Of a DNA stretch of 64,000 bases, positions 57,788-64,000 are shown in pieces. Position 1 is the first letter of the stretch; the number at the start of each line of letters is the position of its first letter. Below the pieces are notes generated by a model. It saw only the letters and a list, made by a program, of their open reading frames with translations, did not search any database and was not told where the DNA came from. Position numbers and translations under genes: made by a program. The stretch is from Dehalococcoidia bacterium (GTDB taxonomy: Bacteria; Chloroflexota; Dehalococcoidia; DSTF01; JACRBR01), in NCBI GenBank assembly GCA_021731085.1, contig JAKFYB010000008.1, forward strand, positions 62,001 through 126,000, given 5' to 3'.

Positions 57788-58210
57788 CTAGTTGACCTCG
57801 ATGCCCATACTGCGCGCGGTCCCTTCGACCATGCGCATCGCGGCTTCGATGTCGTTCGCGTTGAGGTCCTTCATCTTCATCTCAGCGATCTTCTGCACCT
57901 GATCGCGCTTGATGGTCGCGACCTTCTCGCGCTTCTGTGCGCGGGAGCCCTTCTCGATGCCAGCGGCCTTCTTGAGCAGGTCGCTTGCGGGCGGCGTCTT
58001 GAGTACGAACGTGAACGAGCGGTCCTCGTAAACGGTGATCTCCGCCGGGACGACCATGCCGGCCTGCGAGGAGGTCTTTTCGTTGTACTCCTTGCAGAAG
58101 CCCATGATGTTGATGCCGTGCTGGCCCAGCGCGGGGCCGACGGGCGGGGCGGGGTTCGCTTTCCCTGCCTCGATTTGCAGTGTGATCACTGCGCGAATCT
58201 TCTTTGCCAT
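57788..58210 (-). CDS. rplK: 50S ribosomal protein L11
   Basis: 140 residues, normal. The N-terminal [22 protein letters not shown] (Pro-rich helix that meets thiopeptide antibiotics) and the C-terminal rRNA-binding part ending in [26 protein letters not shown] are intact. ATG 58210 with GGAGG site. A repeat-filled gap of 165 bases separates it from nusG. Confidence 0.97.
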   Translation of the reverse strand: MAKKIRAVITLQIEAGKANPAPPVGPALGQHGINIMGFCKEYNEKTSSQAGMVVPAEITVYEDRSFTFVLKTPPASDLLKKAAGIEKGSRAQKREKVATIKRDQVQKIAEMKMKDLNANDIEAAMRMVEGTARSMGIEVN

Positions 58211-58290
58211 GCTTGTCCTCCAAACGCTCCCTCAACTGCGGGTCAATGCCCGCCCGAGGTCCAACGCGTTTAACTCTCTCGGAAACTGCT

Positions 58291-58358
58291 GGGACGGAGC
58301 TAGAGCTTCGTCCCTACGACGGTCTCTGGCGACGGCTGCGGCGGAGCTAAAGCTCCGC
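58291..58358. repeat. Two palindromic repeats (GGGACGGAGCT and GCGGAGCT families)
   Basis: GGGACGGAGCT ag AGCTTCGTCCC (58291-58314, one mismatch) followed by CTACG, and GCGGAGCT aa AGCTCCGC (58341-58358), both between rplK and nusG. Their sequence matches the elements at 41179-41242, 38077 and 49286. Confidence 0.75.
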
Positions 58359-58375
58359 TAGTACACCCTTCTTAC

Positions 58376-59002
58376 TTACAACCGCTCGACCTGCAGGAAG
58401 TCCAACTCCACCGGCGTCTCGCGGCCGAAGAAGGACACGAGTACCTTAACCTTGCCCTTCTCGAGGTTGATGTCGTCGACCTGGCCATGGAAGTCCATGA
58501 ACGGGCCATCGACGATGCGCACCTTCTGGCCGAGCTCAAACCCGACCTTGACCTTCGGCGCCTCGACGCGCATCTGGCGCAGGATGCGCTTCACTTCCGG
58601 CGGCTCGAGCGGGACGGGGCGCGTGCCCGAACCAACGAAGCCGGTGACACCGGGCGTGTTGCGCACGACGAACCATGCGCGGCTGCTCTCGATATCGTCT
58701 TCCTTCAGCTCGATCATCTGCGTCAGGACGTAGCCGGGGAAGATCTTGCGGGCGACGGTTCGCCGCTGACCATCGCGGATCTCGATCTCGTCCTCGGTCG
58801 GGACGACGACCTGAAAGATGAGATCCTTCGCGTCCATCGTCTGGATGCGGTGTTCGAGGTTTGTCTTGACCTTGTTCTCGTAACCGGAGTACGTGTGGAT
58901 CACGTACCACTGGCGGCCTTCTTGAATCGCCTCTTCTTCGGGCGACTCGGCATCCAGCGCTGCCTCGTCTACCTCTGCGGTAGCCTTACCTTTGCGCGCC
59001 AT
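58376..59002 (-). CDS. nusG: Transcription termination/antitermination protein NusG
   Basis: 208 residues. An N-terminal extension of about 28 acidic residues precedes the NGN domain (QWYVIHTYSGYENKVKTNLEHRI ... GYVLTQMIELKEDD), followed by the KOW domain (GQKVRIVDGPFMDFHGQVDDINLEKGKVKVLVSFFGRETPVELDF). It links RNA polymerase to Rho and to the ribosome. Two bases after secE. Confidence 0.96.
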   Translation of the reverse strand: MARKGKATAEVDEAALDAESPEEEAIQEGRQWYVIHTYSGYENKVKTNLEHRIQTMDAKDLIFQVVVPTEDEIEIRDGQRRTVARKIFPGYVLTQMIELKEDDIESSRAWFVVRNTPGVTGFVGSGTRPVPLEPPEVKRILRQMRVEAPKVKVGFELGQKVRIVDGPFMDFHGQVDDINLEKGKVKVLVSFFGRETPVELDFLQVERL

Positions 59003-59004
59003 GC

Positions 59005-59343
59005 CTACCTCAACAGTGTGTTATCGACGAGCCAGTTGAAGAAGAAATCGACGCCGCCAAGCGCGATACCGATCGCGATGGTGACGACGAGGACTACGCC
59101 CGTCAGGCGCGTCACTTCTTCGCGCGAGGGCCATGTCACCTTCTTAAGCTCGTTGATGATGTCTTGCAGCGGGCTGCCGATTATGGGGATCCGCTGCGCG
59201 AAGGTGCGCTTCTTCTTCGCCTCGGCGACCGCTTCGGCCGAGACCTTCTGCGTAGGCGGACGCTGCCCGCTTGGCTTGAATGCAGGCTGCTTCGCCGGTG
59301 GCTTGTTGACCAGCGGACCCTGCCGTCGCATCGCCCGGCTCAT
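59005..59343 (-). CDS. secE: Preprotein translocase subunit SecE
   Basis: 112 residues. A long N-terminal basic, Pro-rich part (about 50 residues, unusual but seen in actinobacterial-type SecE) leads to the conserved amphipathic helix DIINELKKVTWPSREEVTRLTGVVLVVTIAIGIALGGVDFFFN with one membrane segment. It clamps SecY in the translocon. ATG 59343 has a GGAAGG site. Confidence 0.95.
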   Translation of the reverse strand: MSRAMRRQGPLVNKPPAKQPAFKPSGQRPPTQKVSAEAVAEAKKKRTFAQRIPIIGSPLQDIINELKKVTWPSREEVTRLTGVVLVVTIAIGIALGGVDFFFNWLVDNTLLR

Positions 59344-59436
59344 GTCGTTACCTTCCCCGGCCCGCGCGGCCGGTTATCGCATCAGTGTAGACAAGTGAGG
59401 GCCGCACGATGCAGCCCCGCGTGTCGAGATTTCCCG

Positions 59437-59601
59437 TTATCGAACCTCGCGGTGCGCCTTGTGGAGACGGCATCGCGGGCAGAACTTGCTGAGTTCCAGC
59501 CGGTCCGGATCATTGCGCCGGTTTTTGGACGTCGTGTATGTCCGCTCCTTGCATTCGGTGCAAGCCAGCGTGATGATCTGCCGGTCGTCCTTCTTCGCCA
59601 T
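59437..59601 (-). CDS. rpmG: 50S ribosomal protein L33
   Basis: 54 residues: [20 protein letters not shown] starts it, followed by [20 protein letters not shown] and [13 protein letters not shown]. Two CxxC pairs (C-T-E-C and C-P-R-C) make the zinc-binding form of L33. It lies between tuf and secE, the normal place for this gene. Confidence 0.95.
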   Translation of the reverse strand: MAKKDDRQIITLACTECKERTYTTSKNRRNDPDRLELSKFCPRCRLHKAHREVR

Positions 59602-59644
59602 GTGGCGACCTCATTCCTCGAGCCCACCGCGTGTGCTCTAAACC

Positions 59645-59664
59645 GCGCGGGCTGAAGGCCCGCG
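59645..59664. repeat. Palindromic repeat, CGCGGGCT family
   Basis: GCGCGGGCT gaa GGCCCGCGC followed by CTACAG, just past the end of the tuf gene. Confidence 0.7.
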
Positions 59665-59677
59665 CTACAGCTTTTCT

Positions 59678-60877
59678 CTACTCGAGAATCTTCGTTACGG
59701 CGCCGGCGCCAACGGTGCGACCACCTTCGCGGATGGCGAAGCGCAGGCCGTCTTCGACGGCGACCGTCGTGATCAGCTCGACCGTCATCTGCACGTTGTC
59801 GCCCGGCATGACCATCTCGACACCCTCAGGCAGGCCGATGGTGCCCGTAACGTCCGTCGTGCGGATGTAGAACTGCGGCCGGTAACCGGGAAGAAACGGC
59901 GTGTGCCGTCCGCCCTCGTCCTTCGAAAGCACGTAGACTTCGGCCTCGAACTTGCTGTGCGGCGTGATCGACCCGCTCTTGCAGAGCACCTGGCCGCGCT
60001 CGATGTCCTCGCGCTCAATACCACGGAGCAGCGCACCGACGTTGTCGCCGGCCTGACCCTGGTCAAGCGTCTTCTGGAACATCTCGACACCAGTGACGGT
60101 CGTCTTTCGCGTCGTGCCGAAGCCGACGATTTCGATTTCGTCGCCGACCTTGACGATGCCGCGCTCGACACGGCCGGTGACGACGGTGCCACGGCCCTTG
60201 ATACCGAAGACATCCTCGACCGGCATCAGGAACGCCTGGTCGACGGCGCGCTCCGGCGTCGGGATGTACGAGTCTACAGCGGCCATAAGCTCGAGAATCG
60301 GCGCGTAGGCCGGGTCGTTCGGGTCGTCGCTGGTGCAGGCCATCGCCTTTGTAGCGCTGCCCCGAATAATCGGAATGTCATCGCCGGGGAAGTCGTTCTT
60401 GCTGAGCAGCTCGCGCAGTTCGAGCTCGACCAGCTCGAGCAACTCCTCGTCGTCCATGAGGTCGACCTTGTTCAGGAAGACGACCATGCTCGGCACCTGC
60501 ACCTGCTTTGCGAGCAGGATGTGCTCGCGCGTCTGGGGCATGGGGCCGTCGGGCGCGGCGACGACGAGAATCGCGCCGTCCATCTGCGCCGCACCGGTGA
60601 TCATGTTCTTGATGTAGTCAGCGTGACCGGGGCAGTCCACGTGCGCGTAGTGCCGGTTCTCGGTCTCGTACTCGACGTGCGTGATGGCGATGGTGATACC
60701 ACGCGCGCGTTCCTCGGGAGCGTTGTCGATGCTACCGAAGTCTCGGTAGCTGGCGAGCTTCTTCAGCGCGAGGACCTTGGTGATCGCCGCGGTGAGCGTG
60801 GTCTTGCCGTGGTCGACGTGACCAATGGTGCCGATGTTTACGTGTGGCTTCGTGCGCTCGAATTTCTGCTTCGCCAT
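59678..60877 (-). CDS. tuf: Elongation factor Tu
   Basis: 399 residues. Seen: [13 protein letters not shown] (P-loop), RARGITI (switch I Thr), DCPGHADYI (switch II, catalytic His), NKVDLMDD (NKxD) and the beta-barrel domains 2 and 3 ending in [16 protein letters not shown]. The residues after switch I read AITHVEYE where NTAHVEYE is most common. ATG 60877 has an AGGAGGAG site. It delivers aminoacyl-tRNA to the ribosome. It follows the two tRNA-Thr genes, the usual order. Confidence 0.97.
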   Translation of the reverse strand: MAKQKFERTKPHVNIGTIGHVDHGKTTLTAAITKVLALKKLASYRDFGSIDNAPEERARGITIAITHVEYETENRHYAHVDCPGHADYIKNMITGAAQMDGAILVVAAPDGPMPQTREHILLAKQVQVPSMVVFLNKVDLMDDEELLELVELELRELLSKNDFPGDDIPIIRGSATKAMACTSDDPNDPAYAPILELMAAVDSYIPTPERAVDQAFLMPVEDVFGIKGRGTVVTGRVERGIVKVGDEIEIVGFGTTRKTTVTGVEMFQKTLDQGQAGDNVGALLRGIEREDIERGQVLCKSGSITPHSKFEAEVYVLSKDEGGRHTPFLPGYRPQFYIRTTDVTGTIGLPEGVEMVMPGDNVQMTVELITTVAVEDGLRFAIREGGRTVGAGAVTKILE

Positions 60878-61004
60878 GTCCGGCTCTCTCCTCCTGGTGC
60901 CCCCGTTGGTGCGAAGGGCTCTGCTGTGCGGCGACTTCAACTAATGAATGGGTAGCTGCTGGGTCCGGCACGGCCCATCGGCTATGCCCTGACTTCTACT
61001 TCAA

Positions 61005-61080
61005 TGGAGCCCACAATCGGATTTGAACCGATGACCTCACCCTTACCAAGGGTGTGCTCTGCCAACTGAGCTATGTGGGC
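61005..61080 (-). tRNA. tRNA-Thr (anticodon GGT), CCA encoded
   Basis: Minus-strand cloverleaf: acceptor GCCCACA/TGTGGGC, D-arm TAGCTCAGTTGGCAGAGCA, anticodon loop TTGGTAA giving GGT (Thr), T-arm GGTTCAAATCC. Discriminator T followed by encoded CCA (61005-61007 complement). Confidence 0.96.
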
Positions 61081-61159
61081 AGATGCCCGGTCAGTGACCG
61101 GTGCCTTTCTCCGGCTGACCTCTGTGCGTAAGCCGACGCGGTTCAGCTGGAATGGGTGC

Positions 61160-61234
61160 TGGAGCCCGGGAGGGGATTCGAACCCCTGACCTGCCGATTA
61201 CAAATCGGCTGCGCTACCATTGCGCCACCCGGGC
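61160..61234 (-). tRNA. tRNA-Thr (anticodon TGT), CCA encoded
   Basis: Minus-strand cloverleaf: acceptor GCCCGGG/CCCGGGC, D-arm TGGCGCAATGGTAGCGCA, anticodon loop TTTGTAA giving TGT (Thr), T-arm GGTTCGAATCC, discriminator T followed by encoded CCA. Confidence 0.96.
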
Positions 61235-61396
61235 CCGAGTCCGTCCACACTAACGTAGCGTGGGCCCAAAGTACGCCGACTCCGAATCCTGCCGAACAAA
61301 AATCAACCCCCGCCGAGGCGGGGTTCGCGCAGGCACAGTATAGGAAGCGCGGCGTCAAACAGTCAAGCGTTCAGCCTTTTGGAGCGAGGTGGCCCA

Positions 61397-61708
61397 ATGA
61401 CAACAACCAGCACCCTCACCCGTACGACGACCATCACGAAGCCCGAGGACTGGGACAAGCGTGTTACCGGCCTCCTCGCGCGCCTGGAGCCGTATCTTCA
61501 GAAACAGCCGGGCTTCGTCTCGCACACCCTCACTAAAGAGGGGGCCGGCGGCGCGATGACGCAAACGACTACCTGGGCCACGCCTGACGATTGCACCAAC
61601 TACATCCGCGGCGGGGCGGCGGCGATGGCGGCGACGTGGATCGATGGCTTCCTGCCGACGGCGCCGTACCCGAACGGCAACTGGGTGCGGGAGACCGTCA
61701 CAGCCTAA
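61397..61708 (+). CDS. Small ABM-like (antibiotic biosynthesis monooxygenase-type) protein
   Basis: 103 residues from ATG 61397. A ferredoxin-like alpha/beta pattern: STLTRTTTITKPEDWDKRVTGLLARLEPYLQKQPGFVSHTLTKEG, then TQTTTWATPDDCTNYIRGG. This resembles heme- and quinol-monooxygenase-like dimers by fold only. No signal peptide; no partner. Substrate unknown. Confidence 0.55.
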   Translation: MTTTSTLTRTTTITKPEDWDKRVTGLLARLEPYLQKQPGFVSHTLTKEGAGGAMTQTTTWATPDDCTNYIRGGAAAMAATWIDGFLPTAPYPNGNWVRETVTA

Positions 61709-61777
61709 CCCTCTCTATTGATCCACGAAGGGCCACGAATAAGGCCTAAGGATCAAGGACGGAAGGCGGTGGCGGGA

Positions 61778-62887
61778 CTAGCCGCCGATGTACGACATCT
61801 CCACCTTTTCGAGCGGGACCGTGTTAGCGGAGCGGAGCTCTGAGTAGCGGTCTTCGCGGGCGATCCAGACGTCGCGCACGAGCGAGGTTAGATCCTCGTC
61901 GCTGCTCCCATCCCGGAGACGCTCGCGCAGATCCGTGCCGTCGGTGGCGAAGAGGCAGGTGTAGAGCTTGCCGTCTGCGCTGATGCGGGCGCGCGTGCAG
62001 TCGCCGCAGAACGGCTGCGTCACCGACGTGATGACACCGACTTCGCCAGCGTTGGGGCCGTCAGCGTAACGCCAGCGGCGGGCGACCTCGCCTTCGTAGT
62101 TTGGGTCGGCGGCGACGAGAGGCATCGCTTCGCTGATGCGGCGTACGATCTCCTCGCCCGGTACAACATCGTCGAGCCGCCAGCCGTTCGTGTGGCCGAC
62201 GTCCATGTACTCGATGAAGCGCACGATGTGCCCGCGCGTACGGGCCCAGCGCGCGAGATCGGCAATGCCACCATCGTTCACACCGCGCTTTACGACGGCG
62301 TTGATCTTCACCGGCAGGCCGGCGGCTGATGCCGTCGCGATGCCCTCCATCACACGCTCGACGCTGAAGTCGGCGTCGTTCATCGAACGGAACGTCGCGT
62401 CGTCGAGCGAGTCGAGGCTGACGGTGATGCGCTTCAGGCCCGCCTCGACTAACGCCGGAGCCTGCGCCGCCAGCAGCGATGCATTGGTAGTGAGAGCAAT
62501 GTCCACACCATCGATCGCCGACAACATCCGGATCAGCTCTGGAAGTCCGTTGCGAAGCAGTGGCTCGCCGCCGGTGAGCCGCAGCTTGCGCACGCCCTGG
62601 GAGGTGACGATGCGGGCAACGCGCGTGATCTCCTCGAACGAGAGAATGTCGCTGCGGCCGAGGAACTGCCAGTCCGCGCCGTAGACCTCGCGCGGCATGC
62701 AGTAGCGGCAGCGGAAGTTGCAGCGATCGGTGACGGAAATGCGCAGGTCGCGCAAGTGCCGGCCAAGGCGATCGACGAGATCCGATGCGGTGGAGGACGG
62801 GCGCCCCCGCCCGTCAACGACGTGATCGACGGGCGAGGGCGCCCGTCCTCCTGTCACATCCGTCGTCTCAGCCTGATCCTGCTTCAC
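61778..62887 (-). CDS. moaA: GTP 3',8-cyclase (molybdenum cofactor biosynthesis)
   Basis: 369 residues. Radical-SAM core: [17 protein letters not shown] (CxxxCxxC [4Fe-4S], about residues 49-65) and [17 protein letters not shown] (SAM Gly-rich). The C-terminal second cluster is in [21 protein letters not shown], and MoaA ends with YIGG (the GG needed for the reaction). It makes 3',8-cyclo-GTP, with MoaC completing cPMP. The N-terminus (residues 13-32) is coded by a palindromic repeat (62792-62851). It starts at GTG 62887 within the end of rdgB. Confidence 0.94.
   Translation of the reverse strand: MKQDQAETTDVTGGRAPSPVDHVVDGRGRPSSTASDLVDRLGRHLRDLRISVTDRCNFRCRYCMPREVYGADWQFLGRSDILSFEEITRVARIVTSQGVRKLRLTGGEPLLRNGLPELIRMLSAIDGVDIALTTNASLLAAQAPALVEAGLKRITVSLDSLDDATFRSMNDADFSVERVMEGIATASAAGLPVKINAVVKRGVNDGGIADLARWARTRGHIVRFIEYMDVGHTNGWRLDDVVPGEEIVRRISEAMPLVAADPNYEGEVARRWRYADGPNAGEVGVITSVTQPFCGDCTRARISADGKLYTCLFATDGTDLRERLRDGSSDEDLTSLVRDVWIAREDRYSELRSANTVPLEKVEMSYIGG
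62792..62851. repeat. 60-bp inverted repeat inside the 5' end of moaA
   Basis: GGAGGACGGGCGCCC (62792-62806) and GGGCGCCCGTCCTCC (62837-62851) are exact reverse complements with 15-bp arms; inner CGCCCGTC/GACGGGCG also pair. It codes for about 20 residues ([20 protein letters not shown]) in moaA. Confidence 0.85.
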
Positions 62888-63500
62888 GCGATAGTTCCTT
62901 CAGCACATCTAACGCCTTTGCAGCCGCCAGTCCGCGGTGGCCGATGCGATTCTTCTCGTCCGGCGGCAGTTCCGCGCTCGTCCTGCCGCCGTATCCCGGC
63001 ACGATGAACAGCGGGTCGTAACCGAAGCCGTTCTCGCCGCGCGTCTCATGCCCGATGTGCCCCGGCCACTCTGCTCGCACGAAGCGCATCTCACCGCCCG
63101 GAAGGGCGATCGCTATCGCACAGACGAAGCGCGCCGTGCGGCGATCGTCGGGCACACCAATGAGCTCGTCGAGCAACAGACGAAGCTGCTCTGATTCGGC
63201 GATATCGTCGCTGAATATGCCGGATCCAGCATAGCGCGCCGAGAAGAGCCCCGGCCGTCCGTCAAGGGCGTCCACCTCGATGCCCGAGTCGTCGCCGAGC
63301 GCCGGCAGGCCACTGATGCGCGCGGCCTCCTCCGCCTTGATGGCGGCGTTCTCTTCGTACGTCGCACCGGTTTCGGCGGGGTTGAAGTCGATGCCGAGGT
63401 CGCGAGGTGTGACTAACTCGAAGCCGCAACCGTCGAGGAGGCCAGCGTACTCGCGCAGCTTGCCGCGATTGTTGGAGGCGATGATGAGCTTCGGCGTCAC
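62868..63500 (-). CDS. rdgB: RdgB/HAM1 family non-canonical purine NTP pyrophosphatase
   Basis: 210 residues from GTG 63500. Seen: [17 protein letters not shown] (SxNxxK), [42 protein letters not shown] and the [15 protein letters not shown] signature. It hydrolyses ITP, XTP and dITP, keeping them out of DNA. Start overlaps the ppa stop (GTGA), and it overlaps moaA's start by 20 bases. Confidence 0.96.
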   Translation of the reverse strand: MTPKLIIASNNRGKLREYAGLLDGCGFELVTPRDLGIDFNPAETGATYEENAAIKAEEAARISGLPALGDDSGIEVDALDGRPGLFSARYAGSGIFSDDIAESEQLRLLLDELIGVPDDRRTARFVCAIAIALPGGEMRFVRAEWPGHIGHETRGENGFGYDPLFIVPGYGGRTSAELPPDEKNRIGHRGLAAAKALDVLKELSREAGSG

Positions 63501-63979
63501 GCGAAGGCCGCTCGCGCTTCGGCGATGATGCGCCACGCCTCCGCGCGGTCGCCCCAGCCGTAGATGTCGACGGCCAGTTCCTGCAGCTTCTTGTACGTGC
63601 GGAAGAACTGGTCGATCTCGAGCTGCCAGTGCGCGGCGATGTCCTTGAATTCATTGATGTTGTGGAAGCGCGGGTCCGCCACGGGCACGCAGATGATCTT
63701 GTCGTCGAGGCCTTTGTCGTCGCGCATGCGGAGGACGCCGATCGGGCGCGCGGTCACCAGGCTCGGCGCGATGCTCGGCTCTTCGCAGATGATCAGCGCG
63801 TCGAGATGGTCGCCGTCGTCGGCATGCGTGTTGGGGATGTAGCCATAGTCCGTCGGGTAGTGAACGGAGGAGTACAACGTGCGGTCGAGGCGCAGCATGC
63901 CACGCGCTTCGTCGTACTCGTACTTATTCCGGCTCCCCTTCGGGATCTCGACCAGAACTTCGACCGTCGTCTCCTGCAT
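63497..63979 (-). CDS. ppa: Inorganic pyrophosphatase (family I)
   Basis: 160 residues. Seen: EIPKGSRNKYEYDEARGMLRLDRTLYSSVHYPTDYGYIP and the metal-binding stretch DGDHLDALIICEEP, plus VPVADPRFHNINEF. It hydrolyses PPi to phosphate and drives biosynthesis. First gene of the ppa-rdgB-moaA run; translation of rdgB is probably coupled to it. Confidence 0.97.
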   Translation of the reverse strand: MQETTVEVLVEIPKGSRNKYEYDEARGMLRLDRTLYSSVHYPTDYGYIPNTHADDGDHLDALIICEEPSIAPSLVTARPIGVLRMRDDKGLDDKIICVPVADPRFHNINEFKDIAAHWQLEIDQFFRTYKKLQELAVDIYGWGDRAEAWRIIAEARAAFA

Positions 63980-64000
63980 AGGTGGATGATAGCAGCGTCC

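Noticed and set aside
58487-59398. 303-codon plus-strand open frame
   Set aside because: It runs antisense across nusG and secE, both firmly identified.

Overview
The window is GC-rich, densely coded bacterial chromosome. The best guess is a Chloroflexota bacterium, possibly Dehalococcoidia-like. This is an inference from three things: DUF5667-type membrane proteins with Thr/Pro/Glu linkers next to an ECF sigma factor, Gram-positive-style surface signals (an LPxTG sorting signal, a Tat/lipoprotein binding protein, no outer-membrane genes), and a mix of actinobacterial-like families. No 16S gene is present, so the taxonomy is not proven. Two genes carry single-base frameshifts (about 5135 and 18139), which may be draft-assembly errors or real decay.

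Layout. 0-3.3 kb: zinc peptidase end, ECF sigma factor with a DUF5667 membrane partner, tRNA-Lys. 3.4-8.9 kb: GH29 fucosidase, then an acyl-CoA block: enoyl-CoA hydratase (frameshifted), APH-like kinase, DUF6285 protein and acyl-CoA dehydrogenase. Its last three genes match the LvaA/LvaB/LvaC set that phosphorylates and dephosphorylates 4-hydroxyacyl-CoAs. 9-11.4 kb: LtrA and MFS membrane proteins. 11.4-13.6 kb: minus-strand thrC / NIL-domain / MoaD-like operon with a promoter and a hairpin-rich leader containing a small uORF. 13.7-17.7 kb: a secreted protein with Ca-binding repeats and a dockerin-like C-terminus, followed by an LPxTG-anchored cohesin-like protein. 17.7-25.3 kb: frameshifted PaaI thioesterase divergent from an HxlR/SCP2 regulator across a perfect palindrome, a three-hairpin intergenic region, phosphohexomutase, YcaQ-like protein, zinc-ribbon protein, an AT-richer GIY-YIG gene and a glycosyltransferase. 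25.4-29.5 kb: large catalase, ferritin-like protein, SRPBCC protein.

29.7-33.9 kb: purF-purM-purH. 34-39.6 kb: class III cyclase, cupin, GalT/HIT-like protein, methyltransferase, ABC1 kinase. 39.9-45.2 kb: a block of small uncharacterised proteins, a canonical 16-bp parS site at 42245-42260, DUF4097, TfoX, DinB and a formyltransferase. 45.4-54.8 kb: VOC, SdrD-B-like secreted protein, a GNAT gene bracketed by tandem arrays and matching palindromes, RDD/SHOCT protein, an Opp-type ABC transporter without its ATPases, and small membrane proteins. 54.9-61.2 kb (minus strand, transcribed towards low coordinates): tRNA-Thr(TGT), tRNA-Thr(GGT), tuf, rpmG, secE, nusG, rplK, rplA, a DHFR-like gene, L10 leader, rplJ, rplL. 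61.4-64 kb: a small monooxygenase-like gene, then ppa-rdgB-moaA.

The second half is studded with intergenic palindromes of several families (for example CGCGGGCT-gaa-AGCCCGCG and GCGGAGCT-nn-AGCTCCGC) and short tandem arrays. The most interesting points are the thrC-NIL-MoaD sulfur-carrier module with its structured leader, the cohesin/dockerin pair, the parS site, the Lva-like module, and the palindrome-bracketed GNAT gene.
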